Made by a program: the position numbers and the translations under genes | Notes under the pieces: model-generated | What the model saw: only the letters and a program-made list of their open reading frames with translations | Told to the model about the DNA's origin: nothing | Databases searched by the model: none | Shown: in pieces, positions 15,369-24,762 of the stretch | Position numbering within the stretch: position 1 is the first letter of the stretch | How the letters are laid out: the number at the start of each line of letters is the position of its first letter | Source of the DNA: JAFEBO01 sp044221315 | GTDB lineage: Bacteria; Planctomycetota; Phycisphaerae; Phycisphaerales; UBA1924 | Direction of reading: 5' to 3' | Assembly: GCA_044221315.1 (NCBI GenBank) | Contig: JBGAPK010000011.1 | Location: 37,547 to 101,546 of the forward strand | DNA: 64,000 nucleotides

Positions 15369-17969
15369 ATGTTTGAACGCTTTACCGATCGGGCACGCAA
15401 AGTCATGGCCCTGGCCAACCAGGAGGCCCAGCGCTTCAACCACGAGTACATCGGGACCGAGCACATTCTGCTCGGACTCGTCAAGGAGGGCTCCGGCGTC
15501 GGGGCCAATGTCCTCAAGAACCTCGATGTGGACCTGCGAAAAGTGCGCCTCGAGGTCGAGAAGCTCGTTAAGGCTGGGCCCGAGATGGTCACCATGGGCA
15601 AACTGCCCCAGACGCCCCGGGCCAAGAAGGTCATCGAGTACGCCATCGAAGAGGCCCGCAACCTCAACCACAACTACGTGGGCACCGAGCACTTGCTGCT
15701 CGGCCTGCTCCGCGAGCACGACGGCGTTGCCGCCCAGGTGCTCATGAACCTCGGCCTCAAGCTCGAGGAAGTCCGCGAAGAGGTCCTCAACCTCCTCGGC
15801 GCCGGCAACGAGCGCGCTGAAGAGATGGAAGGCGGCGTGGCGGGTGCGGCCAGCGGCTCGGGTGCCCAGGCAACCCCGGGTGGCCCCTCTACCGCGGCCA
15901 AGGGCGGCAAGAGCAAGACCCCGGCGCTCGACAGCTTCGGTCGCGACCTGACCGAACTGGCCCGCGAGAACACGCTCGACCCCGTCATCGGGCGCCAGAC
16001 CGAAATCGAACGCGTCGTGCAGGTCCTCTGCCGGCGCACCAAGAACAACCCAGTGTTGCTCGGTGAAGCGGGCGTCGGCAAGACCGCGATCGTTGAGGGT
16101 CTCGCCCAGCGGATCATCAGCGGCGACGTCCCCGAGATCCTCCACGACAAGCGCCTGGTCGTCCTCGACCTTGCGATGATGGTCGCCGGCACCAAGTACC
16201 GCGGCCAGTTCGAGGAGCGCATCAAGGCCGTCATGAATGAAGTGCGTCGCGCCAAGAACGTGATGCTCTTCATCGACGAACTGCACACCCTGGTCGGCGC
16301 CGGCGGCGCGGAGGGCGCGATCGACGCGTCCAATGTGCTCAAGCCCGCGCTCGCCCGAGGCGAGATCCAGTGCATCGGCGCCACCACCTTCGATGAGTAC
16401 CGCAAGTACATCGAGAAGGACGCGGCCCTGGCCCGCCGCTTCCAGGCCATCACGGTCGATCCGCCCAGCGATGAGCAGACGATTGAGATCCTCAAGGGTC
16501 TGCGCGATCGCTACGAGCAGCACCACCGCGTGAAGATCACCGATTCGGCCCTGAAGGCCGCGGTCGATCTCTCGGGCCGGTACATCACCGGGCGTGTCCA
16601 GCCGGACAAGTCGATCGACGTGATCGACGAGGCCGGCGCCCGCGTCCGGATCAAGAGCATGACCAAGCCGCCGAACCTGGCCGAGATCGAGGGCGATATC
16701 GAGCGGCTTTCCGTCTCGAAGGACGAGGCCGTCAAGGCCGCGGACTACGAGCGTGCGGCAGAACTGCGCGATCAGGCGGAGCAGCTCCGTCGCAAGAAGG
16801 AAGAACTCCAGAAGGAATGGCGCACCAAGGCCCAGGCCGTGGACGGCGTCGTGGACGAGGAAGTGGTGGCCGAGGTCGTCAGCAAGATGACCGGCGTGCC
16901 GCTGCAGCGTCTTGAAAAGAACGAGGCGCAGCGCCTGCTCGAACTCGAGAAGGAACTGCACAAGAAGGTCATCAGCCAGGACGAGGCGATCCACGCGATC
17001 GCGAAGTCGATCCGTCGCGCCCGCGCCGGGCTGAAGGATCCCAAGCGCCCTATGGGCAGCTTTATCTTCGTCGGTCCGACCGGCGTGGGCAAGACGCTGC
17101 TCGCCAAGGCGCTGGCCGAGTTCATGTTCGGGGATGAAGAGGCCCTGATCCACCTCGACATGTCCGAGTACATGGAGAAGCACAACGTCTCGCGTCTGGT
17201 CGGCGCGCCCCCCGGCTACGTCGGGTACGAAGAAGGCGGCCAGCTCACCGAGCGCATCCGGCGTCGTCCGTACTCGGTGGTCCTGCTCGACGAAGTCGAG
17301 AAGGCTCACCCGGACGTCTTCAACATGCTGCTCCAGATCATGGAAGAAGGCCGGTTGACCGACTCGTTCGGCCGGAACGTCGACTTCCGCAACACGATCA
17401 TGATCATGACCAGCAACCTGGGTGCTGACCTGATCAAGGGCGGCGCGGGCTTCGGGTTCCAGAAGCGGACCGAGGCGGGTGACTACGACAACATCAAGGT
17501 CGTGCTCGCGAAGGAAATCGAGCGCTTCTTCCGGCCGGAGTTCATCAACCGCCTGGACGACGTAATCGTCTTCCGCCCGCTCACCAAGGCCGACATCACC
17601 AACATCATCGAGTACGAGGTCGCGAAGGTCTCCAAGCGCCTCAAGACCCAGAAGATCGAGATCGGCATCGACGACGCGGCCAAGGAGTTCCTGATCGACC
17701 GCGGGTACAACCCCGAGTTCGGCGCCAGGCCTCTGCGTCGCGCGATCGGTCAGTACGTCGAGGACCCGCTCTCCGAGATGCTCCTCCAGGGCGACTTCTC
17801 GCCCCCGTGCAAGATCATGATCACGCACAAGAAGCCCGCCGAGGGCGAGACCGCTGCCAAGGCCGACGACCACCTCTACTTTAACACCGAGCAATTGCCG
17901 GTCATCCCGCCGGATGCCGCGGCGGAGGCGAAGGAAGCCAAGCAGCAGGCGACGAGCCAGTCGACCTGA
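15369..17969 (+). CDS. clpC: ATP-dependent Clp protease ATP-binding subunit ClpC
   Basis: The 866-residue double AAA+ unfoldase feeds proteins to ClpP and acts as a chaperone. Domains in order are two N-terminal Clp repeats (about 1-145, NHEYIGTEHILLGL and NHNYVGTEHLLLGL), D1 ATPase with GEAGVGKTAIVEG and VMLFIDELHTLVGAG, a UVR coiled segment near residue 450 (DYERAAELRDQAEQLRRKK) that marks ClpC rather than ClpB, and D2 with GPTGVGKTLLAKALAE and VVLLDEVEKAHPDVF. The ATG at 15369 matches the family start MFERFTDRARKV. It is a single-gene unit closed by a terminator; clpP is not in the window. Confidence 0.97.
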   Translation: MFERFTDRARKVMALANQEAQRFNHEYIGTEHILLGLVKEGSGVGANVLKNLDVDLRKVRLEVEKLVKAGPEMVTMGKLPQTPRAKKVIEYAIEEARNLNHNYVGTEHLLLGLLREHDGVAAQVLMNLGLKLEEVREEVLNLLGAGNERAEEMEGGVAGAASGSGAQATPGGPSTAAKGGKSKTPALDSFGRDLTELARENTLDPVIGRQTEIERVVQVLCRRTKNNPVLLGEAGVGKTAIVEGLAQRIISGDVPEILHDKRLVVLDLAMMVAGTKYRGQFEERIKAVMNEVRRAKNVMLFIDELHTLVGAGGAEGAIDASNVLKPALARGEIQCIGATTFDEYRKYIEKDAALARRFQAITVDPPSDEQTIEILKGLRDRYEQHHRVKITDSALKAAVDLSGRYITGRVQPDKSIDVIDEAGARVRIKSMTKPPNLAEIEGDIERLSVSKDEAVKAADYERAAELRDQAEQLRRKKEELQKEWRTKAQAVDGVVDEEVVAEVVSKMTGVPLQRLEKNEAQRLLELEKELHKKVISQDEAIHAIAKSIRRARAGLKDPKRPMGSFIFVGPTGVGKTLLAKALAEFMFGDEEALIHLDMSEYMEKHNVSRLVGAPPGYVGYEEGGQLTERIRRRPYSVVLLDEVEKAHPDVFNMLLQIMEEGRLTDSFGRNVDFRNTIMIMTSNLGADLIKGGAGFGFQKRTEAGDYDNIKVVLAKEIERFFRPEFINRLDDVIVFRPLTKADITNIIEYEVAKVSKRLKTQKIEIGIDDAAKEFLIDRGYNPEFGARPLRRAIGQYVEDPLSEMLLQGDFSPPCKIMITHKKPAEGETAAKADDHLYFNTEQLPVIPPDAAAEAKEAKQQATSQST

Positions 17970-17996
17970 GTTGGTTTCAGAGATTCGTTACAAAAC

Positions 17997-18023
17997 AAAC
18001 CCCCGCGACGCGCGGGGGTTTTT
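17997..18023. terminator. bidirectional terminator between clpC and the VIT/vWA gene
   Basis: CCCCCGCG and CGCGGGGG, extended by AAA/TTT, form an 11-bp stem with a 3-base ACG loop. TTTTT follows on the plus strand and a T-rich TTTGTTTTG on the minus strand. It can serve both converging genes. Confidence 0.9.
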
Positions 18024-18045
18024 CGTTCCAGAACGCGACCCGCGC

Positions 18046-20334
18046 TTACGGCTCGTTGGCCGTGTTCTGGAGGAGTATTCGCTTGGAGTCGACGAGCACG
18101 AGTACCTCGCCCGGCATCGCGAGGTAGCTCGCCTGGCCCGTATCGATCAGTCGCTGCGCTACCAGGTCGTACTCCTTCGTGCCGAAGGCGATCGTTTGGT
18201 CGGGCTTTTCGGTCTCCTTTTCGAGCAGCCGCGAATCAACCCAACGCGCCTGTCCCTGCTGCCGGCGCTGGTAGAGCGTGTTCTGTGCGACGGTCTGCAC
18301 GCCATCGGTGCTTACTTTCTTCATCTCCTTGTTGAAATATGTCTGGGATGCCGCCGCCGGGGCCGTGGTCAGCAACCGAAAATCGTCGACGTTCGCTTCC
18401 TGATTTACGGCGGCAACACCGGAGCGGATCTCGCTGCGATCGGCGAAGGCGTCGGACGCGCGCCGCCGAACTTCCTCCCGCCCTCCGATCGTCGCGAAGT
18501 TCGTGCCGGGCTCGGTCGCCAGGAAACTGGTGTACTCGGTCATCACCCCGTACCGCGTGGAGAGACGGATCACTTCATCCACCAGCTCCTTCATCTTCGG
18601 GTCGTTGGCGTTCGTCCCGCCGGCGCTGTTCTCGCGGATCTGGCCCAGAAGAAAGCCGATCTTCCGGGTCGCCCACAAGCGCGGGATGTAACCGTTGCGA
18701 GAGGAGGCCGACTGGGCAACGTCGAACGCAAGGTCGAAGGCGGCCTCCTTGCCGCCCTCCTTGCCTTCCAGGCGCAGTTTGAGCGGCGCGCTGGACGTGT
18801 ACTGGCCCACCACCAGAATCTGGTCGCCCTCGAAGATGTCATTGAGCACCGGCGGCTGCATCTCCCGGACCGAGCGGTCCGCGTTGAGCACCGGCGAGGC
18901 AAGCCGCGGCCCTTCCAGCCTGCGGAAGACCTGGCTGACCTTTGTTTCGATGTTCTCCCCCGGCAGTACAAACGTCGGGGCCCCGCGAGAGGCCGATGAG
19001 ATGCTCGAGAGCAGCGGCGTGTTCACGTCGTAGCCGACGCCGAACGAAAAGATCCGGCGCTCGTGGGTGTTCGCCTTCTTGATCGCCTCCCGGATGGCGA
19101 CCTCGTTGGTCACCCCCACCGTCGGCATCCCGTCGGTCAGAAAGATGATCATCGGCAGAGCGCCGTCCGAAACGCCCGGGCGTACCGCTTCGAGCATGGC
19201 GTCGTGGATATTCGTGCCGCCGTTGGCGCGAAGGGCGCCGAGATACGCCTTGGCCTGCTGCGAACTTTCCAGCGACTTTGCGACCGGCTTCTTCTCGTAG
19301 GAATCGACCGAGTCGGAGTAGTCGATGATGTTGAAGAGTTCTCCGTCGCGCATGCCGTTGATGACGGCGATCGCCGCGTCCCGCGCCTGCTGGAATTTCT
19401 CGCCCTGCATGGAGCCCGAACGGTCCAGGACAAGCGTGATCTCCCGCTTTTGCGCCGGGGCGTCACCGGTTCTTCCGGGCAACGCTCCGAGGAGCAGGAA
19501 AAACCCGCCCGTTCCATCCCCGACCGACGGGTCCGGATAGGCAAGCAGCGTTGCGGTCAGCCCGTCGCCTTTGGACTTCTCCGGAAGGTACGTAATCCGG
19601 AACGGCCCGGGCGCGGCGGCCGCCGCCTGCGCCGCCTTCACTTCCGCCCGTTTCGGCGAGGACTTCTCAACCGTAATCTCGTGCGACGGGGAATAGATCG
19701 TGCTGATCGGGCTTTCGCTGTTGATCGAGCACGCGAAAGTCCAGGTCACGCCCCCGAGGAATGCAGCCGGAGTCGCCGCCATGGCCTCGCTGCGGGGAAG
19801 GAAGTACTCGATCCTGCCATCGTCGCTCGTAAGAAGCTGGTCGTAGGTGATACGGGCTTTGAGCGTGCCGTTGGCGGGAATTGGAAACGCGCTCGTTCGG
19901 ATCATCCCGTAGCCGGCAAATTCGAGGAGCGCGGGGTCCTTGCGGCGCCTCGCGATCGAGTCGTAGATCCGGCGTGCTTCGTCTCGCGGAAGCAGCTTCG
20001 CGGTCGGCTCAACTCCGACGCCGTCGAACTGCAGGGAACGGATGGACACCCCGTCGGGTACGGGCAGCATGACCTCTGCCTCCTGCGCCATGCCGGAGGG
20101 ATTGCTGAGCGACAGTTCGAGCGTCGTGGTCGCCACCTGCGAGTCGATCGAGACCTTGACATCGACCGCCGAGAGCTGCGCCCCGGCCCGGTTTGGCACC
20201 AGCCAGGGCCTCGCGTGCGGCATGATCTCGATCGGCTCGGGCCTTCCCGCGCCTTGGGCCAGCGCCCGCGGCGTCACGGCGATCGAGAGCGCCAAGGTAC
20301 ATCCACCAACCAGCGACAATGCGACGGTCTTCAT
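18046..20334 (-). CDS. VIT and von Willebrand factor A domain exported protein
   Basis: The 762-residue exported protein has a signal peptide (about residues 1-25). It continues with a VIT domain (about 40-170, with VMLPVPDGVSIRSLQFDGVG and DEARRIYDSIARRRKDPALLE), a vWA domain (about 300-480) and a long C-terminal part. The metal-ion-dependent adhesion site is intact: LVLDRSGSMQGEK, a GGTNIHDAM segment and FLTDGMPTVG. This is the layout of inter-alpha-trypsin-inhibitor heavy chains and bacterial relatives, so protein binding or adhesion at the envelope is likely. GGGAGG 6 bases upstream fixes the ATG at 20334. The gene converges with clpC over a shared terminator. Confidence 0.88.
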   Translation of the reverse strand: MKTVALSLVGGCTLALSIAVTPRALAQGAGRPEPIEIMPHARPWLVPNRAGAQLSAVDVKVSIDSQVATTTLELSLSNPSGMAQEAEVMLPVPDGVSIRSLQFDGVGVEPTAKLLPRDEARRIYDSIARRRKDPALLEFAGYGMIRTSAFPIPANGTLKARITYDQLLTSDDGRIEYFLPRSEAMAATPAAFLGGVTWTFACSINSESPISTIYSPSHEITVEKSSPKRAEVKAAQAAAAAPGPFRITYLPEKSKGDGLTATLLAYPDPSVGDGTGGFFLLLGALPGRTGDAPAQKREITLVLDRSGSMQGEKFQQARDAAIAVINGMRDGELFNIIDYSDSVDSYEKKPVAKSLESSQQAKAYLGALRANGGTNIHDAMLEAVRPGVSDGALPMIIFLTDGMPTVGVTNEVAIREAIKKANTHERRIFSFGVGYDVNTPLLSSISSASRGAPTFVLPGENIETKVSQVFRRLEGPRLASPVLNADRSVREMQPPVLNDIFEGDQILVVGQYTSSAPLKLRLEGKEGGKEAAFDLAFDVAQSASSRNGYIPRLWATRKIGFLLGQIRENSAGGTNANDPKMKELVDEVIRLSTRYGVMTEYTSFLATEPGTNFATIGGREEVRRRASDAFADRSEIRSGVAAVNQEANVDDFRLLTTAPAAASQTYFNKEMKKVSTDGVQTVAQNTLYQRRQQGQARWVDSRLLEKETEKPDQTIAFGTKEYDLVAQRLIDTGQASYLAMPGEVLVLVDSKRILLQNTANEP

Positions 20335-20450
20335 CGTGTGCCTCCCGGATTGTGCTCGCCCCAGCGCACCAATAGAGCGATCAAGCCGCTCCCCGAGTTC
20401 GCGCCGGATCGGGCAAATGTCCGATTTTGGTGCCCCACTATTCTCCCCGC

Positions 20451-21401
20451 GTGCCCAAACCCCTCGTCGTTCAGACCGAAGACCTCGATGCCACGCCCGC
20501 CGCGTGGCTGGCGGAACGGTGCGAACTTGTGCGGGCAAGCCCGGATGAGCAGGGCTTCGATGTTCTGCTCGCGTCGGCCTCGGGGCTTGTCGTGCGCACG
20601 TACACCCGGGTGGATGCCGCGATGCTCGCCAAGGCCCCGAACCTGAAAGTCGTGGCCCGGGCGGGCGTCGGCCTGGACAACATCGACTTGAAGGCCTGCC
20701 GCGCAGCACGCGTCCGCGTTGTCCATACGCCCGACGCCAATAGCCAGGCAGTTTGTGAATACGTTTGGGCCCTCATCTTCGACGCGCTGCGTCCGCGCCT
20801 GTTCCTGACCGAGCTGCTCGACACGAAGCGATGGATCGAGGTCCGCAAGGAATTGCGGGCGTCCCGCCAACTGGATGACCTGACCATCGGCATCTACGGC
20901 ATGGGCCGAATCGGGCGCCGCGTCGCGCGCGTTGCTCACGCCCTGCGGATGGAAGCGATCTACGACGATCTGCTCGAGATCCCTGTCGATCAACGTCACG
21001 GGGCGAGGCACACCTCCCGCGATCGGCTGCTTGCCGAGTCGGACATTCTGACGATTCACGTCGACGGCCGCCCGAGCAATCGCAACCTCATCAACGCCGC
21101 GGCATTCGCGCGGATGAAGCCGGATGTCCTCTTCCTCAACGCGGCGCGGGGATTTCTGGTGGACAGCCAGGCCTGCGCGGCGTTCTTCCGCGCCAACCCC
21201 GGCGCGCGTGCGATGCTCGACGTGCACGAGCCCGAACCTTTCGATCATTCCTATCCGTTGCTGGGCATCCCCAACGTGCACCTCGCTCCGCACCTTGCGG
21301 CGGCAACCGCGAAGGCCCAGGAAAACATGTCCTGGGTTGTCCGCGATGTCTGGCGGGTGCTCAGCGGCGATCCGCCGGAGTTTGAAGCGATCCCGTCGTG
21401 A
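20451..21401 (+). CDS. D-isomer-specific 2-hydroxyacid dehydrogenase
   Basis: The roughly 316-residue NAD-dependent dehydrogenase is related to D-3-phosphoglycerate dehydrogenase and glycerate dehydrogenase. The Rossmann motif is GIYGMGRIGRRVA. The catalytic triad is present: Arg in NAARGFLVD, Glu in DVHEPEPF and His in LAPHLAAAT. The segment VVARAGVGLDNIDL is typical. There is no ACT domain, so it is not a full-length regulated SerA, and the true substrate cannot be told. I took GTG 20451 as start; GTG 20430 and TTG 20427 are possible, and none has a clear ribosome site. The ABC permease follows on the same strand after 52 bases. Confidence 0.88.
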   Translation: MPKPLVVQTEDLDATPAAWLAERCELVRASPDEQGFDVLLASASGLVVRTYTRVDAAMLAKAPNLKVVARAGVGLDNIDLKACRAARVRVVHTPDANSQAVCEYVWALIFDALRPRLFLTELLDTKRWIEVRKELRASRQLDDLTIGIYGMGRIGRRVARVAHALRMEAIYDDLLEIPVDQRHGARHTSRDRLLAESDILTIHVDGRPSNRNLINAAAFARMKPDVLFLNAARGFLVDSQACAAFFRANPGARAMLDVHEPEPFDHSYPLLGIPNVHLAPHLAAATAKAQENMSWVVRDVWRVLSGDPPEFEAIPS

Positions 21402-21453
21402 TCGCAACCACCGCCGGCCGAGCGTCCGGACCGTTGCCGCTACACTCGACCCC

Positions 21454-23202
21454 GTGAATCGCTTCCGACGCTACGCGTGGCAATACGCCCTGCTCACCGG
21501 CACGCTCGGGGTGCTGGCGCTGCTGCTTGTTTATCCCATTTTCCTGACGATCGCCGGCGGGTTCGAGAAGGTGCCCGGTGCCGGGCTTTCGGGCTCGGGC
21601 CCTTGGTTCTCCAACTTCACACTCGCCCACTTTCAGCTCATCTTCGAGAATCCGAACTTCTATCGGGCGATCACCAATTCCACGATGCTCGCGATCACGA
21701 CCACCATTGTCGCGACCGTCATCGCGCTTCCGCTGGCCCTGCTCGCGTCGGGGTACAAGTTCCCGGGCAAGCAGTTCTTCAACGCGGCGGTGCTGGTGCC
21801 CATGATCCTTCCACCGTTTGTCGGTGCGATCGGCGTTCGGGCGATCCTCGGGCGTGAGGGCGCGTTCAACGCCCTCTTCGGCACGCACTTCGACGTCCTG
21901 GGCACGGCCAAGTTCTGGGGTGTTGTCGGCGTACAGGCCCTCTCGCTGTTCCCGATCGTCTTCCTGAACGCCACCGCCGCGCTCGCCAACCTCGATCCCG
22001 CCCTCGATGAAGCCGCGGAGAACCTCGGCGCCGGCTGGTGGCGCCGGTTCTTCAAAATCACGCTCCCGCTGGTGCGTCCGGGCATCTTTGCCGGCGCCAC
22101 GATCGTCTTCATCTGGGCGTTCACCGAACTCGGCACGCCCCTCATGTTCGATTACTACTCCGTCACCAGCGTCCAGATCTATTACGGCCTGAAGCAGGTT
22201 GAGACCAGCGCCGAGCCCTACGCCCTCACCCTCGTGATGCTGGTCACGGCGGTCGGGATGTACGTGCTGGGCAAGTACTTCTTCGGCCGGTCCGGATACG
22301 CCATGTACAGCAAGGCCAGCCGGGCGGGGGGCGAGAAGGAACTGGAAGGCTGGCGGGGCTGGCTCGCCTCGCTCGCGTTCACTGCTGTGTTCATCGCGGC
22401 CGTGCTGCCCCATGTCGGCGTGGTGCTCACCAGCTTTACAGCCCCGGGCCGCTGGTACGCCAGCGTGCTCCCGGCCGCATGGACCACATCCCACTACTAC
22501 GAGGCCCTGACAGCCCGCGACTCGTTCAACGCCATCTCGAATTCACTCAAGCTGTCGCTCGCGGCGATGTTTCTCGCGATGATCGCGGGTGTCGTGATCG
22601 CGTACCTGATAGTGCGCACGCAGGTGAAAGGCCGCGCCGTGCTCGATTCGCTCTGCATGCTCCCGCTCGCCGTGCCGGGCTTGGTCATGGCCTTCGGCTA
22701 CGTCGCCATGAGCCTTCGATGGCCGTTCGGCAAGGACGGTCCTTTGGGCGACTTTGCCAGCGTGCTTGCGGCAAACCCCAGCCCCGTCCCGCTGCTCATC
22801 GCCGCGTACGCGATCCGACGGCTTCCGTACATCGTCCGGTCCACCGTCGCCGGGCTCGAGCAGACTAGCGGCGAGCTTGAAGAGGCCGCGATGAACCTCG
22901 GAGCGTCGCGGCTGACCGCCGTGCGGCGGGTCATCGTGCCCCTCATCATGGCCAACATCATCGCCGGCGGCATGTTGGTCTTCAGTTTTTCCATGCTCGA
23001 GGTTTCGGTCTCGATGCTGCTTGCGCAACAGAAGAGCCAGTTCCCGCTCACCCAGGCCATCTTCGCGTTCACTGAGCGTCTCGGCGATGGCGTCTACATC
23101 GCCAGCGCGATGGGTGTCTGGGGGATGGCGCTGCTGACGGTCACCCTGTTCGGTGCTTCGGCGCTGCTCGGCAAGAAGTTGGGATCCATCTTCAGGGTGT
23201 AG
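21454..23202 (+). CDS. Fe3+-type ABC transporter permease, two fused permease domains
   Basis: The 582-residue inner-membrane protein has about 12 helices and two binding-protein-dependent permease domains. Each carries an EAA loop that contacts the ATPase: DEAAENLGAGWWRRFFKITL near residue 185 and EEAAMNLGASRLTAVRRVIV near residue 475. This duplicated architecture is that of FbpB/AfuB/ThiP-type permeases, so iron(III), thiamine or a similar ligand is likely; the sequence does not choose. The start is GTG 21454. No ATPase or solute-binding protein gene lies nearby in this window, so its partners are encoded elsewhere. Confidence 0.87.
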   Translation: MNRFRRYAWQYALLTGTLGVLALLLVYPIFLTIAGGFEKVPGAGLSGSGPWFSNFTLAHFQLIFENPNFYRAITNSTMLAITTTIVATVIALPLALLASGYKFPGKQFFNAAVLVPMILPPFVGAIGVRAILGREGAFNALFGTHFDVLGTAKFWGVVGVQALSLFPIVFLNATAALANLDPALDEAAENLGAGWWRRFFKITLPLVRPGIFAGATIVFIWAFTELGTPLMFDYYSVTSVQIYYGLKQVETSAEPYALTLVMLVTAVGMYVLGKYFFGRSGYAMYSKASRAGGEKELEGWRGWLASLAFTAVFIAAVLPHVGVVLTSFTAPGRWYASVLPAAWTTSHYYEALTARDSFNAISNSLKLSLAAMFLAMIAGVVIAYLIVRTQVKGRAVLDSLCMLPLAVPGLVMAFGYVAMSLRWPFGKDGPLGDFASVLAANPSPVPLLIAAYAIRRLPYIVRSTVAGLEQTSGELEEAAMNLGASRLTAVRRVIVPLIMANIIAGGMLVFSFSMLEVSVSMLLAQQKSQFPLTQAIFAFTERLGDGVYIASAMGVWGMALLTVTLFGASALLGKKLGSIFRV

Positions 23203-23265
23203 CCCCGGCCGCTTCTCGAAGCAACGCGGCGCCAACTCACCACGTCAGGCGTTGCGTGGCCGTAG

Positions 23266-23598
23266 TCACTGAACTTCCACCAGTTCGATCTCAAAGACCA
23301 GGTCGGCCCTGGGAGGAATATCCGGCGGGGCCCCGCGTTCGCCGTACGCCAGCTTCCAGGGAATCGTCAGGCGGCGCTTCCCGCCGACCTTCATTCCCGG
23401 GATCCCTTCCTTCCAACCCTCGATGAGATCTTCCAGCGGAAACTCGATTGGCTCGGCGCCCTTGGTCGAGTCGAAGACCTTGCCGTTCGATTTGAGCGTG
23501 CCGTGGTAGTGCACGGTGACGACCGAGTCGAGCGTGGCGACACCCCCCTTGCCGAGGGTGATCTCTTCGATGATGACGCCGCCGGGAGTCGTAGTCAT
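23266..23598 (-). CDS. FKBP-type peptidyl-prolyl isomerase, single domain
   Basis: The 110-residue protein is one FKBP domain without a signal peptide, so it probably acts in the cytoplasm as a cis-trans proline isomerase. Key active-site positions are kept: Tyr in VHYHGTL, Phe-Asp in GKVFDST, Trp in IEGWKEGIPGM, Tyr in LAYGERGAPPDIPP, and the final VFEIELV strand. It lies 88 bases downstream of the FKBP lipoprotein gene on the same strand, so the two isomerases are probably cotranscribed. Confidence 0.92.
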   Translation of the reverse strand: MTTTPGGVIIEEITLGKGGVATLDSVVTVHYHGTLKSNGKVFDSTKGAEPIEFPLEDLIEGWKEGIPGMKVGGKRRLTIPWKLAYGERGAPPDIPPRADLVFEIELVEVQ

Positions 23599-23686
23599 GA
23601 GAGTCCTTTGATCGACCGACCGCGCGAAGGACCGGCGTACTTCCGGCTTTCGCTCGATCGTCGCAACACGATTGACGCGGCACGGT

Positions 23687-24517
23687 CTACTTCGTTGGTT
23701 CCACGACCCCGATCAATTCGATGATGAACACCAGATCGCTCTTGGGCGGAATGACAGGCGGCCGCCCCGAATCGCCGTACGCGAGTGCTGACGGCACGGT
23801 GAGACGACGGATTCCACCCGGCTTCATGCCGGGCACACCCTGCTGCCAGCCCTTGATGAGACGATTGAGTGGAAATGTCGCGGGCTGCTTGCCGCGAGTC
23901 GTGTCGAACATCTTCCCGCCGTCCTTGAGCGTGCCGTGGTAGTTGATGGTGACGGTCGCGCCGGACTTGCACTCGGCACCCTCACCCATTTTGAGATCTT
24001 CGATGATCAGTCCGTTGTCCTGCTTCTTGGTGGCGATCGCAGGCGCGTCGTCGCAATTCAGGAAGGTCACGACCGGCTTGGCCTCCGACTTAGCCTCCGG
24101 TTTGACTTCCGGCTTCGCCTCTTGCTTTGCTTCGGGCTTGGATTCTGGCTTCGTTTCAGCCTTCGCCTCGGCCGGCTTCTGGTCCGCCTTCGCGGGTGGT
24201 TCAACCTTCTGAGCGGGCTGAACCTGCTGCGCCGGCGGCGGATTCGCGGCGAGCTGCTTGTTCGCGGCCTCACCGGCCTGAGTCTCCATCTTGGCCTCGG
24301 CCGCGACCTCCTGATTGTGAGGCGCGGCGCCGGCTCCGGCCATCTCCCTTTCAATGTCCGATCCGGATCCTTCAGAGGGCCGATCCGTCTGGGTGACGTC
24401 GCCGCCACTGCTCTTGCAACCTTCAAGCCCGACCAGACCGACCGATGCCGCTGCCAACGCAAAAGCGCCGATCCCGCACCGAACACGCCGGCCAAACTGC
24501 CAAACAACTACTGCCAT
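23687..24517 (-). CDS. FKBP-type peptidyl-prolyl isomerase lipoprotein
   Basis: The 276-residue protein has an N-terminal signal ending in VGLEGC, a lipobox-like site with an unusual Glu at -2. A low-complexity linker of Lys/Pro/Glu/Ala follows (about residues 85-150, repeated KPEAK units), and then a C-terminal FKBP domain (about 170-276). FKBP residues are intact: YHGTLKDGG, KMFDTT, KGWQQGVPGM, LAYGDSGRPPVIPP. It probably helps fold secreted proteins at the membrane, held away by the charged linker. GGAG 6 bases upstream supports the ATG at 24517. The region right after the cysteine matches the short lipoprotein encoded 41 bases upstream. Confidence 0.88.
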   Translation of the reverse strand: MAVVVWQFGRRVRCGIGAFALAAASVGLVGLEGCKSSGGDVTQTDRPSEGSGSDIEREMAGAGAAPHNQEVAAEAKMETQAGEAANKQLAANPPPAQQVQPAQKVEPPAKADQKPAEAKAETKPESKPEAKQEAKPEVKPEAKSEAKPVVTFLNCDDAPAIATKKQDNGLIIEDLKMGEGAECKSGATVTINYHGTLKDGGKMFDTTRGKQPATFPLNRLIKGWQQGVPGMKPGGIRRLTVPSALAYGDSGRPPVIPPKSDLVFIIELIGVVEPTK

Positions 24518-24558
24518 GCCATTCTCCTGGTTCCTGCCGCGGACCCGCCCGGTACGGG

Positions 24559-24762
24559 TCAATTGCCACGATCGCGGGCCATCTGCTCATCCACATTCCA
24601 ATCCACGCCTTCTGCGGGACGATCGCTCCCCGTGACCTGACTTCCATTGCTTTGACATCCCGCCGCCGCGGCAAGAAGCAGTGCGCTCAAGAGAACCGAG
24701 TGCGCCGTGAGCGAGGCCACGGCGATGCGGGTGACACGTGCTCGGACGTCATTCAATGCCAT
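24559..24762 (-). CDS. small lipoprotein related to the N-terminus of the FKBP lipoprotein
   Basis: The 67-residue protein has a basic N-terminus, a hydrophobic helix and a good lipobox (LLAAAAGC), leaving a 32-residue mature peptide. AAGGAGG, a near-perfect ribosome site, lies 6 bases before the ATG at 24762. The mature part (GCQSNGSQVTGSDRPAEG, then an acidic DEQM end) aligns with the first residues of the downstream FKBP lipoprotein (GCKSSGGDVTQTDRPSEG, then EREM). It looks like a partial duplication or a shared surface-peptide module. The function is unknown. It is the first gene of a three-gene unit with the two FKBP isomerases. Confidence 0.75.
   Translation of the reverse strand: MALNDVRARVTRIAVASLTAHSVLLSALLLAAAAGCQSNGSQVTGSDRPAEGVDWNVDEQMARDRGN

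Noticed and set aside
15294..17894. A very long open frame on the minus strand opposite clpC.
   Set aside because: It mirrors the clpC codons. It is Val/Asp/Leu/His-rich with no known domain, and the plus strand holds an unmistakable ClpC.
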